From positions 52,661,901-52,725,900 of the forward strand of contig OY754465.1 in NCBI GenBank assembly GCA_963575645.1: a DNA stretch of 64,000 nt, given 5' to 3'. Origin of the DNA: Xanthostigma xanthostigma (taxonomy: Eukaryota; Arthropoda; Insecta; Raphidioptera; Raphidiidae). The notes beneath the pieces were generated by a model, which searched no databases, was not told the DNA's origin, and worked only from the letters and a program-made list of their open reading frames with translations. Each line of letters opens with the position of its first letter. Positions within the stretch are counted from its first letter, which is position 1. Both the position numbers and the translations under genes were made by a program. Below are positions 42,045-51,943 of the stretch, one piece after another.

Positions 42045-42345
42045 CATTCCGACACCAAGGATAAGCGGATTGAAACCACATTTTGGGAGGATGTTTGATA
42101 TGCAAATATGAAGTGGCCTATTGTTTTTGGGGAACATCGGCGCATGCGTAAAAGAATATATCTCTTATAATGATGTTTTATATAATAATAATATAGTTTT
42201 TAAAACGGTTTTTACTCTATCTATTTTTACTAGAAATTTTTGTAAATTTTTTGGGGAAAATCGGCGCATGCGCAAAAGAGATACATGCCATAGTTGTTTT
42301 TTATATAATAATAGTGTACTTTTTATAGTGTTTTATTATTCTACT
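42045..42345 (+). repeat. Repeat X fragment with internal duplication (copy 4)
   Basis: The block GGGGAAAATCGGCGCATGCG and its downstream A/T segment occurs twice (42130 and 42254). Neither end of X is present. Confidence 0.65.
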
Positions 42346-43096
42346 TAATAAAATTTACCTAAAATTGAAGAGAAAGATGCAATATCATAGATTCGAATTA
42401 TTATAATTATTACATACAATTCTAGAGGTCATTTGTACAAGGGTTCCAAAAAAAACGAGAGTGAACAGCTTCGAACCCCTAAAAAGTAGACAAGAAATGG
42501 GCCCCGAAGAAAAGGGCCATCTCTTCGTCGGGGGCCTTGGGTACCGCCCCGCTTACCCCATTGTCGGTACGAAAATATTTTCCAACGAACGAAAACACAT
42601 AACTTTTGGCCTGCGCTTGCGCGACGTATATTTTATATCATCGGCATGCAAATGTGAAATTTCATCCCAGAAAGGACGAAAAAAATCCACTACTTGTACA
42701 TCCTTAGAAATAACATGTAACCTACTGTTTTATTATTCATGTTTTTATAAAACATGTTTTGTATGAACATCGGTATAATAAATGAAAAAAATATGTTTAC
42801 ATTTTGAAGGGAAATGTAGACAGAATAATTGTTCCATTTCCCATTCTTGTTTAATTAGATAACAAATTATTCACATGCGATATAACTTTTTGTCAATTCA
42901 CATTGTTGTGTGAACATCACGAATTTATGACAATAACTAGATTAATATTATATTGATACAGAATTGAATCAATAATAATATAATGCATTTATTATATGCA
43001 ATAATAATATTAACAGTAAACGTAATCATAACACATTTAATGGTTAGAGCCTCGGTTATAGTTTCAACTTGCTCTACAAGTATTATAGTCTAGTTC
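42346..43096. other. Unassigned; GC-rich inverted repeat at 42497-42538
   Basis: GGGCCCCGAAGA and TCTTCGTCGGGGGCC form an imperfect inverted repeat inside a 101-codon frame (42461-42766, +). The frame has no recognised domain and I do not call it a gene. Confidence 0.45.
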
Positions 43097-44105
43097 ACAT
43101 GTCCCTTTTTGATGTATTCCAGTCCGCCTTCATCGAAAATTATGATCATGGTGGCATTCGATTCGGAATGACATCTAGAAACTCTTGTACTGTATATACA
43201 GTAAGTAGGTTACGTTGCGTATATCAATTGCAATGTAAACAGCAAACGTAGTATTTCACTATAACACTTACTTAAGTGGTCTAGTTAAATACGCATGGGT
43301 TTGCATTTCAAATTGATATAAATGTATGTATATTTGGAAGGAAGAGGAACTGTCTGGTAGTGGACAAGAAGTCAGGTGGTGGACGTACGTGGCTATGCCA
43401 GCGCGAGCTGGCGTAGGTCGACGTTGGTAATGTAAATAAATGATTATTAAATCAAATTAAATAGTTTTACCAATTTAAAAGAACCTGTTTAACCACCAAC
43501 ACTACACTTTTCAAAAAATTGAAATGGGGAACGAAAAAATTGCAAAAGTTATAAACATTTTACTAAAAGAAAAAAGAGGGTTTTGGTTTTCTACGAATAT
43601 CTCAGAAACTATTGTAGATATCTCAAATCGCAAAAAAGATTCTGAAACAACAACAAATTTCCTGCAAAAAAATCGCATCTCCCGGAACTCTGCCACCATT
43701 ATTTCTAATTTTAATTTAAAGGTGAAAATAGAGCAAAAACATGTTTTTTCTATTTTTTATACAACAAGCTCAAAGACACGAAAATTATATAAAAAATAGC
43801 CCTATTTTCAGCTCTATATAGAAATAATGGTGGTAGGGTTCCGGCAGATGGGACTTTTTTATAGGAAATTTCCTGCTCTTTCGGAATCTTTTTTTGTGAT
43901 TTCAGATATCTGCAACCGTTTTTGAGATATTCTCTAAAAAAACTCTCTTTTTTTTACTAAAATGTTTATAACTTTTGCAGTTTTTTCGTCCCATACTTCA
44001 ATTTTTTCAAAAAGTTTCTAGATATCATTCCGAATCGAATGACACCATAATCATAATTTTCGGTGAAGGACGACTGGAGTTCATCAAAAAGGGACCTTAT
44101 ATGAT
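43097..44105. mobile_element. Large foldback, left arm split by an insertion
   Basis: The outer left arm 43097-43183 (CATGTCCCTTTTTGATG, 'GATTCGGAATGACATCTAG') is inverted at about 44008-44100. The inner left arm 43507-43735 (AAAAAATTGAA, 'GCAAAAGTTATAAACATTTT', 'GAACTCTGCCACCATTATTT') is inverted at 43805-44008. Without the 321-bp insert the two left pieces become contiguous, as they are in the right arm. Arms total about 300 bp with roughly 10% divergence. Non-coding. Confidence 0.75.
43186..43506. mobile_element. Probable solo LTR inserted in the foldback
   Basis: The 321-bp insert is placed by comparison with the uninterrupted arm. It begins TGTACTGTATATACAG and ends CCAACACTACA, so it has TG...CA termini, with AATAAATGATT near the 3' part as a possible polyadenylation region. 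Flanks CTCT and CTTT would be a 4-bp duplication with one change. Its TIR-less nature fits a solo LTR better than a DNA transposon. No second copy in the window. Confidence 0.5.
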
Positions 44106-44211
44106 GAACCTGGGTGCAAAATTCTTTGCGGAATTCATCCTTCATAATAATAAATGATTATTTTAATAAGTTAATTATGTAGTGTAAGAAAAATAATATT
44201 TATATCAATTT

Positions 44212-44700
44212 TTTACCATTCCAACCCACAAGTGGGGAATGGTAGGTACTAGTTTAGGTCAAAAATCACTTTTCAAAAATTTTACAATATCTTTCCGTTT
44301 TGAGCTCCCCCGAATCCAAAAAACATATTTTTGAAAAACTCTGGGCGTCTGTTAGTCTGTTTGTCTGTGAACACGATACAGGCCTAACGGATGAGCGGAT
44401 TGAAACCAAATTTCGGGAGGATGTTTGATATGAAAATGTGAAGAGCTCTATTGTTTTTGAGGAAAATCGACGCATGCGCAAAGGATATATATGCTATAAC
44501 GTTGTTTTTTTTTTCATATTTTTTCATGACGTGGAACATATTATGTAAGTAACCATGACAACGAATAGCAAATATCATATTGAATACTAGCCATTACCCG
44601 CGTTACCTCACACGATATCAGAAATTTTATTGTCTTTATTATAGTCAAATGTCGACATTTTTGAAGTTGGAATGGTCCCGTCGCCCAATTGGCTGGAGTT
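44212..44700 (+). repeat. Dispersed repeat X, copy 5 (internal deletion)
   Basis: It starts TTACCATTCCAACCCACAAG and ends AAGTTGGAATGGTCCCGTCG then CCCAATTGGCTGGAG. It is about 130 bp shorter than copies 2 and 3: the segment between 'ACGTTGTTTTTT' (44500) and 'TCATGACGTGGAACATATT' is missing. Confidence 0.8.
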
Positions 44701-45276
44701 TTCAATTTATGGCGGCCAATAAGAAATTTGCTGGACGGCTCATCGGAAATCTTCGCGGTATCCCGGCGGCCCAGTCCGCCCCTGATGACCACGAACGTAC
44801 GTGATTGGTCAGTATATATACCCAATGCAGGTCAATTAAAAAATAACGTCGTTGATTGTGGTGCCATCTATTTCTCAAATGTTTGATTTTTCATCGCGTG
44901 TGTACTCTAAGCGTTTTAAAACCAATGTTCTGGCAGCTGACAACGACTTGCTGTTAGAGCCGGCAGCTTAACAAATCAAGGTGGAATAAATTAACATGAC
45001 AGCGTATTTACTTATAAAATACACTTTGTCACGCGCCACCAACAATACAGTAATTAATGTTGCATTTGCACGATATTAAATCAATTATCTATTATAGAAT
45101 CATAACATTAATTTTCGTGTTCATATACTGACAGTGGCGTAATTGTTTTGTTGATTCGAATCTGAATCAGTTTTAATTGGACGTGTCATTACTTCCATGT
45201 TCCCTCAAGAATTATGGAAACACTAGCTGCTACCCGCGGCTTCGCACGCGATTGAGATGGCACAATGTTATATAAT
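44701..45276. other. Unassigned sequence
   Basis: No gene supported. A phrase CTAGCTGCTACCCGCGGCTT at 45223 resembles an RTE-like end. Confidence 0.45.
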
Positions 45277-45889
45277 AGGCAAGACGGCGAGGAGTTTTGG
45301 GTGTATTTTTCGGGCACAGGCGAGATTATTGTTGGAATCGCTTCGTTTTAGAGTGTAGTTCAACCCCTTAAGTTTGCTTACAAATTGGTGTGCTTGATTT
45401 TATAATTGACAATTAGTGACGAAAATAGTGCTTTTTTCTCTATTTCCTTTAATATCTCCGTTCCTCTTGACTTTTAGTATAGCATATGCATTGAGAAAGT
45501 TGTTCCTTATGAAATTTCCTAAAGGATGAGTACTGACAGAGGTCGCTAAGTGCAATTGTTAACTTGCAAATAGCCCCGAAAGTTAGAAAAGTACGTTTTT
45601 TTCACTATTTTTTACTATAAGAAATGACCACACATAGATGGCTGAAAATTTTCAAAAATGATATCTATGTTGACCCAAACATGCGTGAATAATTTTAGCG
45701 TCATCGGTCAATTACTTCTCGAGTAATTAACTATCACCTTTTAAAATCAAGCACACCAAAAATTTGTAAGCAAACTTAGGGGGTTGAACTACACCCTAAA
45801 ACGACACGATTCCAACAATAATCTCGCCTGTGCCTGAATAATGCACTTTTTTAATGTTTTTAGTTTTTACCTCCTCGCCGTCTAGGCTA
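45277..45889. mobile_element. Long-TIR element S, copy 1
   Basis: It starts AGGCAAGACGGCGAGGAG and ends CTCCTCGCCGTCTAGGCTA. Inverted similarity continues inward for about 130-150 bp (GGGCACAGGCGAGATTATTG, 'GTGTAGTTCAACCCC', 'GTGTGCTTGATTTTA'). The flanks show TAAT on each side as a possible 4-bp duplication (TATT for copy 2). About 610 bp, non-coding. Superfamily not assigned. Confidence 0.8.
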
Positions 45890-45894
45890 TAATA

Positions 45895-46375
45895 TGTTAC
45901 CGGCCAAACCCGATTTCAGGACAAACTAGTTCTGTCTATATACTAAATCGCAATAAACTAATTAACAGTATAGGTAACTATAACTTGCAATCTCTTCAAG
46001 ACAAATATAAAAAATATAAACATAAAAGAACGAAACATCTCCTGTTACAGTAGGACTGCGTATGCTCGGCATAGGTGCCTAAATAGCTGTAAAATAACTA
46101 AAATAAACTGTAATGTTAAATTAAGTATAATAGGTATATATATTATATATATATAATTACAATATCCGAAATAACGTAAATGGCACTCACTAAAATTATT
46201 ACATAGTTGGTTATTTTTTTTTTTTATTTTTTTTTGCCAATCTAATTGATTCAAAATTGATAAAAACAAATAATTAATTAATCATTTATTCTTTCAGGTG
46301 GGCTATAGCAATTTTGCTGAAACCCCTATATTAAATTGTAAATAGCTGTAAATACTTATTATTGTAAATAAAGAT
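45895..46375. other. Unassigned AT-rich sequence
   Basis: No gene. Ends in 'GTAAATAAAGATTTC', a possible retroelement 3' end just before the microsatellite. Confidence 0.4.
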
Positions 46376-46402
46376 TTCTTCTTCTTCTTCTTCTTCTTCT
46401 TC
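46376..46402. repeat. (CTT)n microsatellite
   Basis: TTCTTCTTC continues for about 27 bases after AATAAAGATT. An AATAAA signal followed by a simple repeat is typical of some LINE tails. Confidence 0.85.
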
Positions 46403-46560
46403 TGTCTATATGCGATAGGATAAACCGGTATATGCCAAATTGGTCTGGTCTAAGCTCGATAGGACAAACCAGTTTAGCCTAGGCTGAACTAGTTTGTCCT
46501 ATTATGAATATGTACAGTCCAGGATAAACTAGTATGGCCTAGTCCGGACTAATGTTTCCG
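46403..46560. repeat. Alternating GGAYAAACYRG motif cluster
   Basis: AGGATAAACCGG, AGGACAAACCAG, AGGATAAACTAG and the inverted CTAGTTTGTCCT occur within 150 bp, mixed with TAGCCTAGGCT-like palindromes. Another copy of the motif is at 45919. Confidence 0.5.
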
Positions 46561-47452
46561 AATCGAAAAGGTATAGAAAGACAAAGATAGGAAGTGTTTT
46601 TGCAACAAAACAAAACTTTAAGATTGATCTCAGAGTCGGATGCTGGGTTTGTTGAGACAAGAATGCAGGCCATTATTTAAGCAATTAAATATTTTGTCAT
46701 TGCCTTGTCAATACATATATAGCTATTTAATGATTATTAAAAATAATATGAACAATTTTAATGATCATACTGTGATTCATAGTACTAGAAAAAAAAACTG
46801 TAAATGGAAACTAATGCAAGAGGAATAAAATTATTGTCATAGGTCTGTGTCAAAATATAGATTTTTTATAACAATATAAAGATACATGCACGGATACACT
46901 AGTTCTTATAAAGAGTTAACTGTACTAGTAAGTGTATTGATCAGATTTAAGCAGAGAGCTGGGTTTTGTGTCGAGAAAAGTGTTTAATATTCAGTAATCG
47001 AAAATAAAAATAAAGCTGCTATTTTCTTTTTACAAAAGTCATAATATTTCATAGTGTCCTTACATAAATCCGCATTCTTTTTTGTTTTAAACGGGCGTTC
47101 TCTCGCTTGCAAAGAACGTCGTTACGTTTAACTGCAAACACGCTCTCTGAATTTATTTTACAATAAAAATTATATATTGCAACGCTTGAAATTCTTTGCG
47201 TTTATACGTTACCAAAAAAAAAATGTAAAAATATCAGTACACTTTTTAAACATTTTGTCCGAATGAATACGTAATATAAATCTTAAATAACTCATTATTT
47301 TATAAAGGCGAATTACAATTTTGACAAATGTGGTTTCGTGTTTATGGTGGGAGTACGGGTATTTATGGTGGAAGTACGGGTATTCATTTATTATACTAAT
47401 ATTATCTACCTAATTTAGACCTATATAGATTATTTTTGTGAACTGTAATACT
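46561..47452. other. Unassigned AT-rich sequence
   Basis: A short tandem GTATTTATGGTGG.AGTACGG duplication lies at 47340-47390. No gene. Confidence 0.5.
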
Positions 47453-47498
47453 GTATATCTGATGAAGCTGCTGTGACAGCGAAACATATGTTATATTT
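47453..47498 (+). ncRNA. Hammerhead-ribozyme-like motif (minimal type I layout)
   Basis: CTGATGA (47459-47465) is followed by A, a 4-bp stem GCTG/CAGC with loop CTGTGA, then GAAAC. AC (47484-47485) can pair with GT (47490-47491) around ATAT, leaving T47492 as the cleavage-site nucleotide, and ATAT (47455-47458) can pair with ATAT (47493-47496). This is the layout of the very short-stem hammerheads reported in Penelope-like elements. Against it: an unpaired A lies where the G10.1-C11.1 pair is expected, and stems I and III are minimal. Self-cleavage is unproven. Confidence 0.45.
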
Positions 47499-47639
47499 TG
47501 ATAATTAAAGTGAAAATCTTTTTTAACTTAATTGTTTTATTTATTTATTATTTTACAATGGATTTTCATCAAGTAAAGGCAGAAACTATTAGAATATTAT
47601 AAAGAGAAAAAATTTGTTAAACTTAGTTGCTGCACACCG

Positions 47640-47945
47640 TTTTTTTAATAAAATAAAAGATTTGTATTTTTGTCTCTAATGAATAAACTCAAAAACTATT
47701 GGACCGATTTTAAAAATTCTTTCACTAATAGAATGCAACATTATCACTGAGTAACACAGGCTATATTGTTAATCGAGTTAAATTAGGGATCCCTATACGA
47801 AAACCCCAATAATGTAACCCAAGGTGTAAAAAATATATACAAATGTGCGTTCGACAAAAACTTTTGAACGGTACCTCCGATCATTATGAAATTTAGACAC
47901 AACATTCATCTCGGTAAACTGAGATGAACATGCGTTTTCAGGCGA
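47640..47945. repeat. RTE-like tails (two fragments)
   Basis: 47680-47770 (+) has AATAAACTCAAAAACTATTG and GGACCGATTTT with 'GAGTAACACAGGCTATA'. 47830-47945 is a reverse Q fragment with ACGGTACCTCCGATCATTATG and 'CAACATTCATCTCGGTAAAC'. Confidence 0.6.
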
Positions 47946-48754
47946 ATAAATGTTTATACCCTCGAAGTAAGACAGAATAGATTTATACATGCAGTAAACA
48001 TGCAGGTTGGTGAATTGAATTATCGCTATTTATTCGAAGGAATAATTACCTACCTGAACAACAAATAAACCGAATAAATAACTACTTACGTTCGGTGAAT
48101 ATGGCCACAAATGATATGTCTGAATTTAAAAAACATTTCACACAACTTTGTTTCAAATTTTTCGCTCTAATCGCATCAGGGACGCCACTAGGATCTAATT
48201 GATATATTGTATTTTGTAAAAATAAGTTTAACTCGAGTTGCACATTAGACACGTACCGAGCAGGCAGCCAACATGCATATATTATTACGTTAGATGTATG
48301 GAGAAGTGTCTGAACGTGTTGTAATATCCCGAACGTGGTCTACACTCGAACGTCATCTACACAGAATCCCTTTTGTGTTCGTGTCTGTCTCTCTCATACA
48401 CACACGACATGAATGCATCGTGCCTAGTGAACACATATCCTAAAACTACACCTTCTCTAAAAGCGCTACTCGTACAGAGATGGCACTTAAATATGTCCCA
48501 GATCGAAAACTATCAACGAAAGAATCATAAAAGTTTATAGTTATCTGTATTAAGGCGCAGTCACTTTAGCTATTGAAAATCCTGTGTAACTTTCAAACGA
48601 ATAATATTTGGAATGGAAACGGCTAAATCATTTTATTCTCACATCGAGTGTTTAAAAGAAATCTCTTTCTATGTACTCTACGAAATGTTTTTCAGAACAC
48701 CAATTTGATTTGACAATGGCTTTTGATTGTGAACAGACATATTTCTAACAAGAA
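47946..48754. other. Unassigned sequence
   Basis: No gene or repeat edge recognised. Confidence 0.5.
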
Positions 48755-49370
48755 AATTCGCCGGATTGTGGACAAAATATTATAGCTGAAGAGCCAGTAG
48801 CCGAATGCCAACACATATTTTAACAAACCTGAAATTTTATAGTAATATTATAAGCCTACATTTATGATGGCAGACATATCTTCCGGTTGTGACACAATAA
48901 AATGGCCGCTGTATGAGCGCAATGATATTATTATTCAAACATATGAGTGCGAGTCAGAACATCAGATGGCTTTTTTTGACAGCTTCATAAAAGTTTAAGA
49001 GAGAAAAATTCCATGGAAACAAATAAACAACTTAAATTTCATGAAACTTAGGTTAAAAAGCCATCAAATGCTCTCACTCGCACTCATAATTATGTTTGCA
49101 TAATAATCGCGCTCATACAGTGGATCTGTCTGCCGGGATGTTACAGCCGGAGGAAATGTCTGCCATCATAAATATAGGCTTTTATAATATTACTATAAAT
49201 AACACATAAAAATTTCAGGTTTGTCATTCGGCTATTAGTTTTATTTAGAGCACGACGTTTTGTCTATAGATTTAGACTTTTTCAAGTACATACAGAAATT
49301 AATGGACAATAAATTATTGTCATATTATTATTATCACAATGGACACGATATCTAATATATACATATTTAA
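48755..49370. repeat. Repeat K copy 2, split by a foldback
   Basis: GGATTGTGGACAAAA at 48771 and the block CGACGTTTTGTCTATAGATT then TAGACTTTTTC at 49253-49282, then 'GGACACGATATCTAATATAT', match 37575-37720 in order. The foldback 48799-49236 lies between the two halves. Confidence 0.65.
48799..49236. mobile_element. Foldback element, ~438 bp
   Basis: The outer arms 48800-48888 and 49148-49235 are inverted (AGCCGAATGCCAACA..., 'GGTTTGTCATTCGGCT'), sharing 'ATAATATTATAAGCCTA' and 'GATGGCAGACAT'. Inner arms (GCTGTATGAGCGC, GAGTGCGAGT, CATCAGATGGCTT and their complements) continue to a loop at about 48985-49055. Essentially the whole element is one imperfect hairpin. No protein. Confidence 0.75.
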
Positions 49371-49479
49371 AGCATAGTAGAGTTTTAAATCGATCCTACT
49401 CGAAAAATAATTGATCGACCGAAAGGGCATTTTTCTTAAACTGTGTTATCATGTATTTAAAATAAAAATATATGAGAAA

Positions 49480-49575
49480 TAAATTATATATAACATGTAA
49501 ATATCAAGTGGAAATAAAATGTAGTAGAAAAAAAATTTCCAATGATGTTAACGGGAATCGTAAATGTGAATGGTT
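49480..49575. mobile_element. T-family fragment (copy 4)
   Basis: 'ATATCAAGTGGAAATAAAAT' then AGAAAAAAAA and ACGGGAATCG match the segment just before the tRNA-like module in the other T copies. It stops inside the module, so the tRNA part is truncated. Confidence 0.5.
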
Positions 49576-49829
49576 TCAGTCACTGTATAAGCTTAGTACT
49601 ACTACACTTACAATGTTTCAAATTCAACGTTAATTGGCTCAGCAAAGATAACTCCGTACGTGCAAAATTCACTAGTGCCTCTGTGGCCTGCGCTGTGTGC
49701 GCTCTGTAAATATGCGAATGCAACAGTACAGAACAGCTCAGCACAGAGCAATGGCGCTCGGAACGACTCGCTCAGGAGCGACACATCACTAGTTTGAATA
49801 CGACATTAGACTGCCCTGTACATAAGTAT
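49576..49829. other. Unassigned sequence
   Basis: No gene or repeat edge recognised. Confidence 0.5.
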
Positions 49830-49830
49830 T

Positions 49831-50729
49831 AGGCAAGACGGCGAGGAGTTTTGAGTGTATTTTTCGGGCACAGGCGAGATTATTGTTGGAATCGCTTCGT
49901 TTTAGGGTGTAGTTCAACCCCCTAAGTTTGCTTACAAATTGTTGGTGTGCTTGATTTTATAATTGACAATTAGTGACGAAAATAGTGCTTTTTTCTCTAT
50001 TTCCTTTAATATCTCCGTTCCTCTTGACTTTTAGTATAGCATATGCATTGAGAAAGTTGTTCCTTATGAAATTTCCTAAAAAATGAGCACTGACAGAGAT
50101 CGCTAAGTGCAATTGTTAACTTACAAATAGCCTCGAAAGTTAAAAAAACACGTTTATTTCACTATTTTTTTATTAAAAAATGACCGCACATAGATGGCTG
50201 AAAATTCCCAAAAATGATGTCTATGTTGACCCAAACATGCATGAATAATTTTAGCGGCATCGGTCAATTACTTCTCGAGTAATTAACGATAACTTTTTTT
50301 TCTTTCCTTAATTACACATTGCGCCATTTTTTTCACAAACGGGTTTCGCTGGTCGGACCAAGCCAGAAAAATCACAAATCCATTCAACTTTATAATCCCG
50401 TTGGAATTTTTGGAAAAAATTAATTCTAACCGATTTTATAACGATTCCTTTAGCGATACAAATGTATAAAACCATATAACCTTTCCAATATTCAATCGTT
50501 ATAAAATCGGTTAGAATTAATTTTTTCCAAAAATTCCAACGGGATACTAAAGTTGAATGGATTTGTGATTTTTCACTAATTGTCAATTATAAAATCAAGC
50601 ACACCAACAATTTGTAAGCAAACTTAGGGGGTTGAACTACACCCTAAAACGAAGCGATTCCAACAATAATCTCGCCTGTGCCCGAATAATGCACTTTTTA
50701 ATGTTTTTACTTCCTCGCCGACTAGGCTA
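49831..50729. mobile_element. Long-TIR element S, copy 2 (with nested foldback)
   Basis: Same termini and inner arms as copy 1 (AGGCAAGACGGCGAGGAG ... CTCGCCGACTAGGCTA). It is about 285 bp longer because an extra block (about 50293-50578), including a foldback, sits where copy 1 reads directly from ATTAACTATCACC to AAAATCAAGCAC. The flanks include TATT on both sides. Confidence 0.8.
50369..50573. repeat. Nested foldback (~79-bp arms)
   Basis: AAATCACAAATCCATTCAAC, 'CCCGTTGGAATTTTTGG', 'CTAACCGATTTTATAACGAT' at 50369-50447 is inverted at 50494-50573 with very few differences. Minus-strand reading frames here only reflect the hairpin. Confidence 0.85.
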
Positions 50730-51234
50730 TATTCAAAATATCACAGTAGTGGATCAATTGGCAGTAATTCAAAATCGATTTACAAGATTTGACTCAGACT
50801 GACAGACATGTGAAGTTGAATAAAAGCTTGTAAAATATGCTCATAATTCCGGTCCTGATTTCGTTGTAAATCCGTGAATGCATGAACAGAAACTCTGCTA
50901 AAAACGCGGTGTTTTAACGCTGTAGAAATCGCATAGCAATTCATCTTTATTACAAAACTTTTTATGTGTTGTGTGTAACGAAGTCAGCGAAGGACGTCGA
51001 CTGCCGAGTTAACTGGGACGACGAAATATTTGGGTTTCGCCATTTTACTCGGCTCTCCTCGTGAATCTGATTACATAACATGTGTAGTAAAGATCTGTAT
51101 TTTAAAACTCTATCCACCTAACTATCTATCTTTTTTACACACAGGGTAATATTTTTTTTAGTATTTGATGTTCAACAACAGCTATCTATAGCTAGCGATG
51201 ATTTTTAAGTTGATTCTTCTTTTTTAACAGCATG
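50730..51234. other. Unassigned sequence
   Basis: No gene. The left part of T copy 2 may begin here but diverges from copies 1 and 3. Confidence 0.45.
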
Positions 51235-51294
51235 TAGAAATAAATAGAAAAAAAAATAAAAATAAAATGGAATAGAAAAAAAATATTACTTGGT

Positions 51295-51364
51295 GTCAGC
51301 GGGAATCGAACTCGGCACCTTGTTATTACTGGACTACGCGTTTAACCACTCGGCCATTCTGATA
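51295..51364 (-). pseudogene. tRNA-like module in T copy 2 (different tRNA type)
   Basis: The minus strand reads AATGGCCGAGTGGTTAAACG (A box) and CCGAGTTCGATTCCC (B box), with CAGTAATAACAAGGTGCC between. The ends TATCAG/CTGACA pair with one mismatch. The A box resembles Ser/Leu-type tRNAs and is clearly not the module found in T copies 1 and 3. Confidence 0.65.
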
Positions 51365-51905
51365 TCCTAGCTTGCGTTGTTATTGTGGTATAGAAGTGGA
51401 GCAGTTATTCTACGTAATACACTACATTACAATAACAGTAATAGGTATTTTTTTGTTTTTTTAAGGTTTTTTATTTTAACTATTAGCTGTCAAAAATATT
51501 AAAATAAAACTGTTTATAAAAATTAAACTACTGAACACATTTATGTGAATTTAAATAGGGTTCTGGTCTGATACTAAACAAAGTGAATAAAATATAACCC
51601 AAGGCAATCCGACCAAAATTGCGATCTGTAGAGTCGTGACGTACATACGTACATACGTACATACGTACATCCGTACATACGTACATACGTACAGACTAAC
51701 CGACAACTGCTGTTTGTAACTTTCAATTACAATTTTAATATGTAGTATTTATGAACTCGAATTGATTTAAAAATGGTTCTGTTTTATAGATCAGAATCTC
51801 CTCTTTTCAAAAAGCTTCAATTTGAATGGATTTCGTGTGAAATTAACTTAGATATAACTTCTTATATGAACGAAAGTCAGCTCTGACGCTCAAAGCGATA
51901 ATAAA

Positions 51906-51934
51906 GCACATACCGCTAATTTAGCGGTATGTGC
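51906..51934. repeat. Terminal hairpin of T copy 2
   Basis: GCACATACCGCTA / TAGCGGTATGTGC around a 3-nt ATT loop, where copies 1 and 3 have GTT. Confidence 0.85.
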
Positions 51935-51943
51935 AATTAAATA

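Larger units (their letters stand above)
51235..51938. mobile_element. tRNA-bearing element T, copy 2
   Basis: It is collinear with T copy 1 from the A-rich segment onward: reversed tRNA-like module, 'GTGGTATAGAAGTGGAGCAG', 'GGTTCTGGTCTGATACTAAAC', an expanded (ACGTACAT)n tract at 51636-51692 and the terminal hairpin 51906-51934. The left part differs from copies 1 and 3, and so does the tRNA module. Confidence 0.7.

Noticed and set aside
42461..42766. 101-codon open frame with a GC-rich start
   Set aside because: The GC-rich part is an imperfect inverted repeat and the C-terminal part is low-complexity; no recognisable protein.
50308..50586. 92-codon minus-strand frame
   Set aside because: It lies across a nested foldback, so the protein is a by-product of the hairpin arms.
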